From contig JAPDOI010001062.1 in assembly GCA_029168955.1 (NCBI GenBank), positions 62,001 through 126,000 of the forward strand: 64,000 nt of DNA, given 5' to 3'. Origin of the DNA: Aplectana chamaeleonis. Lineage: Eukaryota > Nematoda > Chromadorea > Rhabditida > Cosmocercidae. The notes under the pieces were generated by a model that was not told the origin of the DNA, did no database searches, and saw only the letters and a list, made by a program, of their open reading frames with translations. Positions 33,438 to 45,400 of this stretch are shown one piece after another (the first letter of the stretch is position 1; the number at the start of each line of letters is the position of its first letter). The translations under genes and the position numbers were made by a program.

Positions 33438-36400
33438 CTAAAACAACATTGAAGTGGGTCCACAAGAAAAAGTCAGTCGGCACGGTTTGCACGGCGACCT
33501 ATTCAGAAGTTTTATTTCGAGCTGTTCTCAGGTGAAGTGATATTCGAAGGAGAATCGCTAGTCGCGCAAGACAGCAGATTTGCGCTCGTAGAAAATCAGA
33601 ACTGCAACCATGGTGGCCATTTATAGAGGGGCTGACCCCTAGTTTCGGTCGTTTTTCGTCCTATTTGGAATACCGAACGGTCCATTGGGAAAACGCAGCA
33701 TACATTTTTGTTCCCTTATTCATCCTTAACAACTTTCAGTAGGACTTCTCCGAAATGGAGCGGGTATCCCGATAAATCTAACGAGTAGACATTACCTACT
33801 CCGTCCTGTTCTTCCTAAGGGCTATCGGTAGCCAAAGGGGAAGTAAACCGTCCATCCCAAGTGTCTGATCACCCTCCCTACTCAATCGAAGCGAACCAAG
33901 AAAGCCGCGCCAAGTGTCAGGCAGACCGTTGTCTAGAACCTCGACAAAACCACGCCCCCCCCCGCTTGAAGACCAGATTTCTGAAAAATTTTCAAAACCT
34001 TCACGTCCCCCCAGGTACTGAAAAATTGTTTGACAGTTTTCACGAGGGAAGAGATTGTTTTTTATTCATCAATTACTGCACTCCCTATCCTACTGATGAG
34101 CCTAGGAGAGCGTAGTTTAGACTTGCTCTCCGCAATAGAGTAACAACATACTTAATGAAAAAGAAGTAATTGAAACTTTGACACAGATCGCCTCACAATA
34201 TCACGGCTTGTTGAACGAATCCACAGCTCACGGCGGCGTAGGTACCGCTATAAGACGCGCCGCAGTGATGAGAGGGCAGCATCGCATTTTGAACTCTGGA
34301 TTCGATCAACAAGCCCAATCTCACTATGACATAATGACTACAGAAGATTAGGAAAAATCAAAGTAGAAACCAAAAAACGTTCGATACTCGTTCTCCGCTT
34401 GCGTTAAGCTTCGTCCTAATCGTGATCGTGCTGTGATCTAGCAAGAAGTCGGGAATGATTCAAAAATGATGAAATAGGCGAACTTGAAGTGATAGGAAAT
34501 TTCTGTAATGAAGGAAATTACGATGTGGATGGAGAACGTTTCCTGATTTTCAATGGATTTCAACCTCGTAGAGAAGGAAATTATGGCGAATTCCGATGGT
34601 AATTGGGGAGGTTTTGGACTCTCGATAATAACTCACTAACCACAAGACTTCCCGACACCTCGGTGCAAAGCTAGTTGGAGGGAGTCACTCAGGATTCCAA
34701 AGAGGAATGAATGATACGCTATCAGAAATCGAGTCAATTCGATGGAGTCTCTGTTTAAACAGTGAATGATAACGCTATCAGATGGCAAATATCAGCATAA
34801 TTCATTATTTTGATCTATAAGAACTGAGTGGTCCCCTCCAACTAGGTTTGCATGTTGTTTGCAGGTTCGACCTCCGGGTGGGCGAAACCCTTGCATAGGT
34901 GAGCAAGCCTCCACAGGTTTAGATAACTTGATTTCCAGTCACTGTTGTTCAGCTTGCGGTTTCTGTGGTTTCCGCGCTCCAGAGCCAAACCGACGTAGAT
35001 CTGGAGCGCGGTATTTTTGACGGCTCGCGCCGCAGTGTAATTTTGAATATTACTCCTAATGTTTCAAGTTGCGGAGTTCCCGGGTCATCCTCCCGTAGTT
35101 TGTAGAGGATATGCCAAGGACAAAAATAATACCTTTAAGATCTCGGAGTTTTCTTTTCGAAATTGAAATCAGTGTTGTCCAATTTTGGCCAAGGACGCGA
35201 TTTTAAACAATGGTATTGGGCAACGGTATAACGTATTTCAGGCGATTTTCTCCGTCATTTTGAGATTATGGGAGGGTTATTAGGCATGAGTTTGTAGGGA
35301 ATTTCAAGGAGATTCTGAATCTTTTTTCAGAATTTTGAAACTCTGAAATTTTAGGGAGGACGTAAGTTTTCCAATTTCATAAGTGAAGAATTGAAGTGGG
35401 AATAGGCCCGATTAATGAATGTAACTCGTCCAAAAGTTTGTCCTATGGGGTGAAAAACTGGATACAGCCTGAAACACGGCTGTTACATCGTCATGTCAGG
35501 ATACTTTCCTCAAATGCTTTTTAGTGGAGTTTTCTCTTAAAGGCAGTGTTCACGATGAAAACTGTTTTTCTGTTTTCCCGCCTATCTTGAAAACGGCCCC
35601 ACGCTGATTCCAATGATGTCTCTGAAATCGTACAAGACCTTCTGGGGATGGAGTTATGGCCCCTCAAAAATTGAGCTAGGGAAAATGGTGGACGAGTTGT
35701 CCGAGGCTTGTAACTTGCGTCTTCTGCAGCCGATCTATGCGAGCTGACCTGAGTAAAGAGAGAAGTTGAGAATGAAGGGAAGAACGGGGCTAATGACTGG
35801 AAATAATCGCTCACCTCACGATCTCGAGCATTCATTTGTTTACGTCGGTGGGCGTGTGATGCGCTTTTGAGGTTTGCCTTGCGCTCGAAATGGCAATCTT
35901 CCAGGCTCTTGGAGCTTTTCCTGGCTCGTTTTTATGCGTTCTTTCGACGTCAACGTTACATTGTGCCCCTCCACTACCCATTCCTAGTGGAAACTGGAAC
36001 ACATTTTTTATCGTGAACACTGCCTTTAATCTTCACGTCCCCATAAAAAAAAATTGAATTTTTGAAATTTTTACGTTTCCCCCGTTGTCCACCTGGACAA
36101 CGCCCGCCTGACCCTGGGCCCGGCGCCAAAAGGTGTTGCCCATTAAAGTAAGTGACAATGGTTGGGACTTCGTATACAGTATATATTGGATCCGAATCAA
36201 AAATTTTCGGATACTCGGATTTCGGATAACTCAAAAACCAAAGGCCGTGGATATCCGACTCAAACGGATAGATTCAAAATAGCAACATCGGATAATCCTG
36301 TTCAGTCGGATAGGGGGGCTAAACGGATAGTCGGATTTCGGATCAATCCGAAAATCACGTTTTTTCGTTGATTCGAATTTTGGATCACTCGGATTTTGAG

Positions 36401-39400
36401 CTTTTTTCGGTGAGTCGGAATCCGAATATCCGAGTCGGATATCCGGTCGGATACAAGTTAGTATAATGCGAAAAGTCTATCGAAAATCTATAGCCCGGCG
36501 AAAATCTTCACGAAAAAAAAAGGATTTTCTACCGCGCCATGACTGAACAATTCATTGATATTCATCTACTATATCTCCGAAAAAGTGTGTTCCTTCCTTA
36601 CAATATCTTCGAAGTAAGTGTAATGTTTAGGCATTAGTATAAATGAGCATCACGAGGGGACTATCCTAAACGGGGGGGGGGGAACTCAAGTAAAAGTCAG
36701 AAATAAAATGAACCTCCGATCTATTACGCTATCAATCGAGGTGTTTCTAAAGAATTTTATCAACAACACGGATTGATAGCAGCACCAAGCATCTTTTATC
36801 AGGTTTTCCATTGATTTCTATCAGGTGGGTCATTTCATTTCTGACTTTTACTTGAGTGCCCCCCCCCCGTTTAGGATAGTCCTTCACGAGTACCAATCCC
36901 CCACACCGAATTCCTGAATATCCTCGAGTTCCTGTTGAGATCCTATCAAAACCTCCTCGAGAAGAGCTGCCCGTTTATGCAATACACATGGTTTTTGGGA
37001 GCCAATCGTACCCACAATGCACCATACTCGCACAAACAAATCAAACGAAGAGGATCAATGTCATCCAGGGGTATAACGTAGTTTGTCGCTTTCACGAGCG
37101 ACAGGCATGCAATCTAGCACAAATCGCGGCGTGACCCGCATCGGAGCAACGGCATCGGCCGACGTAGGAGCAGTAATCGCGCGTCTGTCGCAGCGACGGG
37201 TTGCGGAGGGCCGACAAACCGCAAATGTGCAGAGGCCTGTCGCTGCCAATGTCGCTGTCCCTATGCAATGCACTGCGACAGCAACAGGTTTAGGGGTACG
37301 GTATGATTTGGCGACACACGGTCGCGTCACTATGCACAGCGAACGCCTGTCACGGAACTCCCGCCCTTTAGACCTATCGCTGTCGCAGCGCACATCACAG
37401 CGACAGCGACAGTAGTAGAGACACGCTTTGGCACATTTGCAGTGTCGCTGCAACCCACACTTGAAAACTGTATCTACGACGACCGATGTCGTTGAAACGA
37501 TGCGAAGCCCGCGGCCATTCGTGTTAGATTGCATGCTTGTCGCTCATTACAGACAAAGTGTACCATACCCCTTGAAGGCAATGTTCACTATGGAATATGA
37601 TTGTCATGTTTTTCCTGGGAAAGTCTTTCTTGGTTCGTTGTACGATCGATCTATAAGAAAAACGCATGAAAAAGCCCGTTTGAAGTTAAAATAGCCGTCT
37701 AAAATCAGCAGATTTTTTGGTGGTGCACGAATCTAGTGATGCTTTGTAGTATCAGGGGTCATCAACTGGCTCAAAACTGATTATCAGGACTTCTGACAGT
37801 CGATACGGCCTTTATAGAGCTCTACTGTTACAACTTCTTTAACACTAACAGTTTTGTACTTGTTTTGTTTAAAAAATTGCGTGCGTATACTCGTAAATTA
37901 CTTTACTAGTTGCTGTGCACGTGGCAGAATTCTGACCAGACACAACAGCGAATTCCATTTTCTACGGGCGGCGCTGTGCACCTGTGCAAGGATTGGCATC
38001 TTTGTGCCTTATTAACTCTAATCTTCGCGCATTTGTAGCCGCGGAACCTTCGCAGTTAATCAGCTGTTTTCGAACAACCCGTTCTCCGCAGTTTTCTCCA
38101 TTACTCTTTCTATCGTGATCACTGCCTTCAAAGGGCAGGAGCTACGCGACAGGCTGTAGCTGTCGCTGTGCAGAGCGACGGGCAGGGTCCAGCAGCCCGC
38201 TGGCAGAGGCTGCAAAATACTTACGACCCCCCCCTCGGAGGTCGGCCCGAGGACAAAAATGTGGGAAATTATAACGCTCCCCCCTTCATTAAAAAATTCG
38301 GTCCTTCTGTCTTTCATTTAAAGAATCCAGCTAGAAACAAAGAGAAAAAATAAAATGGAACTCTATAAAAACAGCCCGCCAGCAGCCCCATCAAAAATCA
38401 TCCTGGAAAAAAGTCGGCAGTAGGTTGACTTTAACAAACTTCCAGAAGTTCACCACTAGCCCAACCAAAAATCATCCAGAAAAAAAATTGAGCGGGCTGG
38501 AACATGCAAAAATTCGAAAAAAAAACAGCCCGACGCCCGTTCAAACGGGGCGTTAATCGTGAATTTTGGGCACTGGGATGAAGTTTACGGGCGGATAGAA
38601 CTCGATGAATGTTAACGATCATAAAATTTCATGCGAATATATTCTTTGCTATACCCTGTATTTTACACATATTTTACGCACGATCAACTGGATTACGAAG
38701 GCTTCCAGAGAAAATGTCCGGGGCTCATTTTTTACCCACCTCAAACATAGCCAAAATTCAGAGTTTCCCTGCCTTTCTGAAATCGAAAAAGTTGTTGGCC
38801 TAAGAGAAAAGTCCTCACCAACATACAACGTTCAGTTTCTGGTAGTTTCTGAGATATCAACGCCTGAAAAAGGCGATTCCGGACATTTGCTCCTGTAATC
38901 GATTACGAATTGAAGATTACAATCATTATTTTGACTTTTTGCTTATTTGAATGACGTCAATTTCCAGTAACAATTTATTAGAAGAATTCGAAAAATATCG
39001 ATTCGCCTCCACTCGGGCGGAGAACTGACAAGAGTGACCAAGGGTGATATGGCAACAATAGAATGCGCCCAGGCCTCGCACCCTTCCCACCATGGCATCC
39101 GGGCCTGGCGTCCTATATGGCGCCTTACATATTTTTAGGTATTATTATTTCGAACGTTTGAGAAGCTGGGAGAAAAAGCTCTGTGCAAATTTTGACACAG
39201 TTCAATTACCTTCAAGTCTGGATCCTAGGTGGTCCGAAATTGTTTGGCTGAAGGGATGCCACCCGTTCGATCGTGATGACAAAAACCCTGCGATTTGTCA
39301 ACGTGGCTTGCCAACGTCCAGCACTTTACCTCGCCCGGATCCTTGTAACCAGTTGGGTTGGGAAATGAAAATGTGACAATTTGTGGCGAAATCTATGAGG

Positions 39401-42400
39401 ATTTCAGCTTCTTTTTTTGCAGTTGAAATTGTGATTTTTAATGGGGGGTCGTACGTCTTATAGTGGATTTTTAAAATGAAGTACAGCGAATTTCCGCCTA
39501 CAAGGGGATCAAAAACAGCTGAGTGGACTGAGAACTGGTTCTTTTCAGGTTGAAAACAGTTGCGATTTCCTTTTTAATTCGCACATACCACTTTTCTACA
39601 TGTCCTACTACGTTCTTGTCTTTCTCCGATGAATTATATGAATTCTCCTTGACGAAATTTTTGTGACCCCCCACCAACTTGTCGTTTCCCCCCGAAAATT
39701 TTCACGACCCTCCTCACCACCCGTTGGCAAGCTATCCACACCTGCTGGACCCTGGCGACGGGACCGCGTGTCGCAAAAGTATACCATACCCCTTATGCGC
39801 AAAATCTGCGCTAACGATGCCCAGAAAACGCGGTTCGCAATGCGCGCCAATTGGATGTCTGGAGTGTAAATACGCACCGGCATGGCTACAGTATAATGAA
39901 ATGTCGAGTCATGAAATCATATATTACATTTTTTTGAGTAACAGTACATGCCGAATCAACCGACACATCCGTTTCGAATCATGACATATTTCGGATATTC
40001 GGCAACCGAGTCAATATCCGACTCATGGCACCTTTCGGTGAATCGGATTTTGGATCATTCGGATTTTGGCGTTTTTTTCGGTTCATTCGGATGGGTATCC
40101 GAAAATGAGTGAGTCGGATCCAATGTATAGTATACAGCATATTCTGCGTAGCGGCCGTAGAGTCGACGTGCCTTTTATGTATAAGCCATGCCATGGAAGG
40201 AGACCGTGACAGCGCACGTGATGGACCAGGGTTGTAGCGAGCCAGCGAGACAGTCAGAGAGCGTTCATAGCTAGCAACATAAGCGACAACCGTCGCTAAC
40301 GGAAGTACGGTTACGAATGAAATATTGATTGTACCTCAATAGACGGTGGCTATCTACTATACTTGTTCCAGGTGGAATTTATTTCGAATATCCGACTTTT
40401 CGACTATAGTCGGATATTACTCATTTTCGAATATTCGACTTTTCGACTGTAGTCGGATATCACACCTTTTCGAATATTCGACTTTTCGACTGTAGTCGGA
40501 TATCGCCCTTTTTCGAATATTCGACTTTTCGACTGTAGTCAGATATAGCACTTTTTCGAATATTCGACTTTTCGACTGTAGTCGGATATCGCACTTTTTC
40601 GAATAACCGACTTGTCGAATAAAAAGTCAACTTTTTTATCCGACTGAAACAGTCGGATACTCATCCGATTATTCGATTCGGAACAAGTATACTATCTACC
40701 ATTGCTCAAACTACAATCAAAATTCCATTTCTAACCGCTTTTCCCGAAGTGACGGTGGTCACTTCTGTTGCTAGCTATGGACGCTTCCTCACAGCTATGT
40801 GGACGCCTCGGCCGTGAAGAGGGCATCTTCACATAACAATTTCACTCGGACAAACTTTATTTAATTGGTTCCGTAACTTTTCAGGATTCGTCGCAAACTG
40901 GGAAAGGTGTGTTTCTAGGTAAAAACTGAAGGAAAGGAAAATTCTGTTGTATGGTGACGATGAGGAGGCAATATTTCGCGAAGCTAAAGTACACCTGAGT
41001 TGAATGTTTGGGAGAAAGCTGCATTATCTTCAACTCGGCTTAGCTTTCCCATCGATCACGCTCATTTTTAGCTGCAGCCTTGTCGCGGGCGAGCGCGCAT
41101 CCTCTGACGAGCAAGCGTTCGCGCGACGGGATGAACAGAAGAGTAAGTCAACGAATATTCGCAAAACGAAAATTCGGCCGAATAAAATAATAGAATATTG
41201 CAATAATTCGATTATTCGGGAAAGTCAGATTTTAGAATAATTCGTTTACTTAACTATTCGGAAAAGTGAAATTTTCGAATAATTCGTTTATTCGACTATT
41301 CGGAACAGTCAATATTTTGAATAATTCGTTTATTCGAACATTCGAAAAGTCCAATATTCGTCTATTCCACCGAGTACACGAATAATTTTAGAAAAAATGC
41401 GAAACGGAGTCTCCGGCTTGAGTACATTTTCGCGGTCCAGACGTTATATGTCTCCAGTCAAGGTGGTAAAGAGTTTGGATATAATCACAGTACTCAAATA
41501 TTTTCAACATGAGATATTTAGAAACCTAATGGTGGAATATCTGGCTCAGCGCCGAATTTCAGGTGTTGGTCGCAATGTATTAATGTACTTCAGCGGCGAG
41601 AGAGGTGTGGAAAGGAGGTGAGCGGTATACTTCGGCGACTCGAAAACTTTTTCGAATAATCGAGTTTTCGACCAAGTCGATTTTTGAAAATTTCGAATAA
41701 TCGAGTTTTCAACTAAGTCGATTTTTGAAAATTTCGAATAATCGAGTTTTCGACTAAGTCGATTTTTGGAAATTTCGAATAATCGAGTTTTCGACTAACT
41801 TGATTTTTCGAAATTTCGAATAATCGAGTAGTCGAATTAATCAGAATTCATATTTGGAGACGATAATCATGGAAAAAGCCGGAGCTGAGTGTAACAATAA
41901 TAAGCCAGGGCAAGTCGTAGTCTGCCTCTAGATCATCCAAACTCATCGTGGACTATCCGTCATCATATTCAGCCTCTTCGGCTAGACTATAGCCGTTTTC
42001 CTCGTCTTTTTAGCCTTCATGGCCTTTTTCGTCTTCTTGCCCGAGTTTTTCTGCGGAGAGTGCAGCTTCTCCTCCGTATCTGCGAAGCTGTGCTTCTGTT
42101 GCCACAATAGAAGCTGTTAGTTTTCTGGATCTCCCACCTTTTTTTAAGAGAAAGGAGGATAAAGCCAAGCATCAAAAACAAATTTGAAAACCAAAAGCTT
42201 CGGTTGCACTGCGACGTTCCGCTGGTCCCAATGCATTCAAAACTCATGCATGCCTCTTTTCTCGAGCAAGGTGAAATAATTGACCGTCATGCATCAATTT
42301 CTAGCCTATCGAGACCGTCTTGTTATCTCTGATGAGTTTATCGGTATGCTCACACCTGAGGATTGATGAATTTTGGCGTAAATCATTGCCGGCAATAAGT

Positions 42401-45400
42401 GAAAAAGATGGTCGTGAGCCGTACGAGAACATTCGAGAACTATGAGCAAATAACAAATGGCAGCAAATTAGGTGCTTGGTCTGCAACTGCATTTTGAAAC
42501 AGTTTAACTGACGGAGAACTTCTTTGACTCAAAACAGTCGACTATCGAATTTATTCGACTGTTCGGGTCTATCGAATAATCGAGTCTGCGACTAAGTCGA
42601 TTTCTGAAAATTTCGAATAATCGAGTTTTCGACTAAATCGATTTTTGAAAATTTCGAATAATCGAATTTTCGACTAAAGCTGTTTTTCAAAATTTCGAAT
42701 AATCGAGTTTTCGACTAGCTCGATTTTCAAGACTTTCGAATAATCGAGCTTTCGACTAATTCGGTTTTTCAAAATTTCGAATAATCGAGTAGTCGAATGA
42801 CTCGATGTCGACTGTTTCAGTCGATACCAAGACTCGATGACTCGACTCGACATAAGTATAGTGAGCGGTGCGCAGGATCGGGAAAAACGCGGAGTTTCTC
42901 CCGCCTCTCCTGTGGCCGGAAGACATTACGACCATCACCCCCGAATTTCTGGCCGGAAGTAATCGATGTTTTCCGTCTGCTCGAGTAGGTCCTGAACAGA
43001 TTCGAGCAATGTTCCAGAAAATTTTTTAGTTTGAAGACTTTCATGCTATATAATGTAGAATGTCTCGTTCGTGGAAGATCATTGGCATAGCTTTGATCTA
43101 TACCATACGATACGAAAAAAAATGTCGAAAAAGTTTGTGGTGCCGCAAACGGGGGCTTGATTATGTGTACTCGGTCCGTGCTTCTAATTCGAATACACGC
43201 GATTTTGACCGAATATTCGAATTATTCGTATTCGAATCGCTCGAATAATTCGATTAATCGGAAAAGTCAAATTTTCGAATTACTCGGTCATTCGAATCTT
43301 CTAAGAAGTCAATTTTTCGAATAATTCATTAAATCGAATACTCGAGAGTCAATTTTTATTCGTTTATTCGAATATTTGAAATTTTTTATTCGTTTGATAT
43401 ACTCTAATGAACAGCGTAACAATCACTCAGGCAACCTTACCAAACGCACCAAGTGCAATGGGAATTCTACTTTCATCGACAATAGCGAAATCGGAAACGG
43501 CTGGCTGAGCTGCGTAAACACAAGCGGTGACCCCGCTGCCATCACTGGTTGATAACGAGGGAAAAATGACGCCGGGTTGTTCGCAGTTCGTATTAAGGAG
43601 GACTCAAAACTCCCCCCCCCCAAAAAAAAAACATAAAAATTCCATGGGGACCTTTACTGCGCACTGGGTCAGGCAGTTGCTGTCCCGCGAGATAACGGCG
43701 GGACGTGAAAACGTTGAACCGAAAATGGAAAATTTGATTATAATTTCCAAACGGCCAAAGCGCCGCTTGGCGGTGCTTTGTCCGGGAACCATAAGCCGAG
43801 GGGTTCGCGCCGCTCTATCCGGAAAGTGTGAGGCTTTTCTGAACAAATTAAATCTCTCTCGGTCAGGAAAACCCCGGCCAGAGAAAGCGCCGCTTCGCAC
43901 TAGCAAAGCAAAAAAAAACTTTGTCGCAGAGTAACTTTAAAACACCTGAAACGGGGGGCGGTGGTGGGTGTTAAAGTCCCGGGAGCCCTATAATTACGAT
44001 GTCCTGCTCCTCACGATTTGTAGAAATGCAGTTACCGTTCCCATTCGAGAAAATTCCCATTAACTGAGGAGTGCACTATCTCCACACAGGTGATATCAAT
44101 GGTCCTCCACATCTGTGCCACTTACAGAGGTCCAGTAGTGTGTGAAAACACTACACTATCCTGTCCTGAGATTTCAATTAATAATTTCTATTTCACTTTA
44201 AAGACTTTTTAAAACTGCATTTTTCTCACGACTGCTTTCACAGAAGAGTCACGTCAATGATGTTGTCGTGTCACCAACGCACGAAGGTTGTGACCCCAGG
44301 TGATGCCGGAATTGTAATCTCTTCCACGTCATGAGAATGAAGTCGTTTGGCTGAAGAAAGGAAAAGAGCTCAGACTGCTCGCTGATTTTTTGGCTATTTC
44401 GATGGCAGTATGTTGAGAACCCAAAAGCGTGATCCCCCAACCTTTCCCTAAATGACTGCAAAGTCGCCTAAGCCTAACTAAACTTAGAAGGTTTTGATGA
44501 ACTGAAATGCACTCACAGCTCAATACTGTTCTGGAGTGGTTAGAGATGTGACGAAATAGTGCAATAGTGATGGAGGCCTAGGTGGTCGTTCTTTGTGCTC
44601 CGATTTTTTTATTATATGGAAGGATAGAAGTTGAGTTAAAACTCTCAGAGACCCTTTAGTAAAGAGTTTCGCGTGGTGTCAATTACAAACAAAAAATACA
44701 ATTTAGAAAAAGCTATGAAATTTCCAATTTTCTCGGCGTTTGACCGTGGCTTCGCATTGATATGGAAAAAAAACTGTTCACCCACCAAAGCCGACTCATT
44801 GGAGCATCTGAGCGATCTTTCTTAGGCATTTCGAACATCTGATGATATGCCCAAAATACATGACTTGTTAGCCAATACGCAATAAGTACATCCATTGTGT
44901 AGTGGCCTCCTGACACAACTAACGCACTGATTCCAAGAAATGTAATTGGTGCGGCTAAATACCTAAACAATACTCGATCAATACACGATTGGATTAGAAG
45001 AGAACGAAAAGACAACACACCGAATCCACACCAATCCCTTCGGAGTGTACTGTAACTGAACAAAGTACATAATTGTGAGTACAACAGTATGTCCGCTAAA
45101 CATCAGATCACCACAGAGGATCTTCTCCTGACCCGACGTCAAACCCAATGTGATCACGTATGTTAGAAATCTAAACAGCAAGTTGTTAGAACAAGTCTGT
45201 CGAAAAGTTGTCGACAGAATGCAGCAATGTGGTCAACAACGATTTGCCAACGGTTAGAAAAAAATTAGCTGCCGAGATGTCGTACGTTCGTGCCGTAGCA
45301 GTGTGGAGGAAAGAAGATCGCCTCCGTGCAAACCGACGTTAACTCCTCCGAGAAGAGGGTTTTTGTCATGGGAGAGGTGCTGGTCGGCCGCAGATCCCCT

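Larger units (their letters stand above)
36180..40129. mobile_element. hAT-like element, 3.95 kb, in the sms intron
   Basis: Perfect 8-bp direct repeat GTATACAG at 36172-36179 and 40130-40137, fitting nTnnnnAn. The ends TATATATTGGATCCGAATC and, on the complement, TATACATTGGATCCGACTC match over about 35 bp. Sub-terminal blocks at 36200-36460 and 39980-40110 are built from TCGGATATCCGA-like words. Inside are a foldback (36658-36882), a CGACAG-rich palindrome (37067-37571) and a TTAA-family element (37576-38127). The words GGGTCCAGCAG and TATACCATACCCC are also inverted between about 38185 and 39790. No transposase was recognised, so it is non-autonomous or a shell of nested elements. Confidence 0.88.

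Noticed and set aside
34840..34900. tRNA or SINE head (GGTTCGACCTC)
   Set aside because: T-arm stem does not pair and no upstream A box in register.
37061..37534. 157-codon minus-strand open frame, Cys/Arg-rich
   Set aside because: Lies in a CGACAG-rich palindrome with an overlapping open frame on plus; composition artefact.
42017..42247. Transposase remnant in the 1.24-kb hAT-like element
   Set aside because: No hAT dimerisation or zinc-finger motif visible; only 76 codons.
41150..43400. One further hAT-like element joining the arrays near 41150-41390 and 43185-43400
   Set aside because: ACCGAGTACAC is inverted between them, but no 8-bp direct repeat or matching ends were found.
44713..44785. 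Alternative sms C-terminus by reading through the exon d donor
   Set aside because: The tail has no family similarity, whereas the exon at 33437 completes the split codon and matches the expected C-terminus. It could still occur as a minor isoform.
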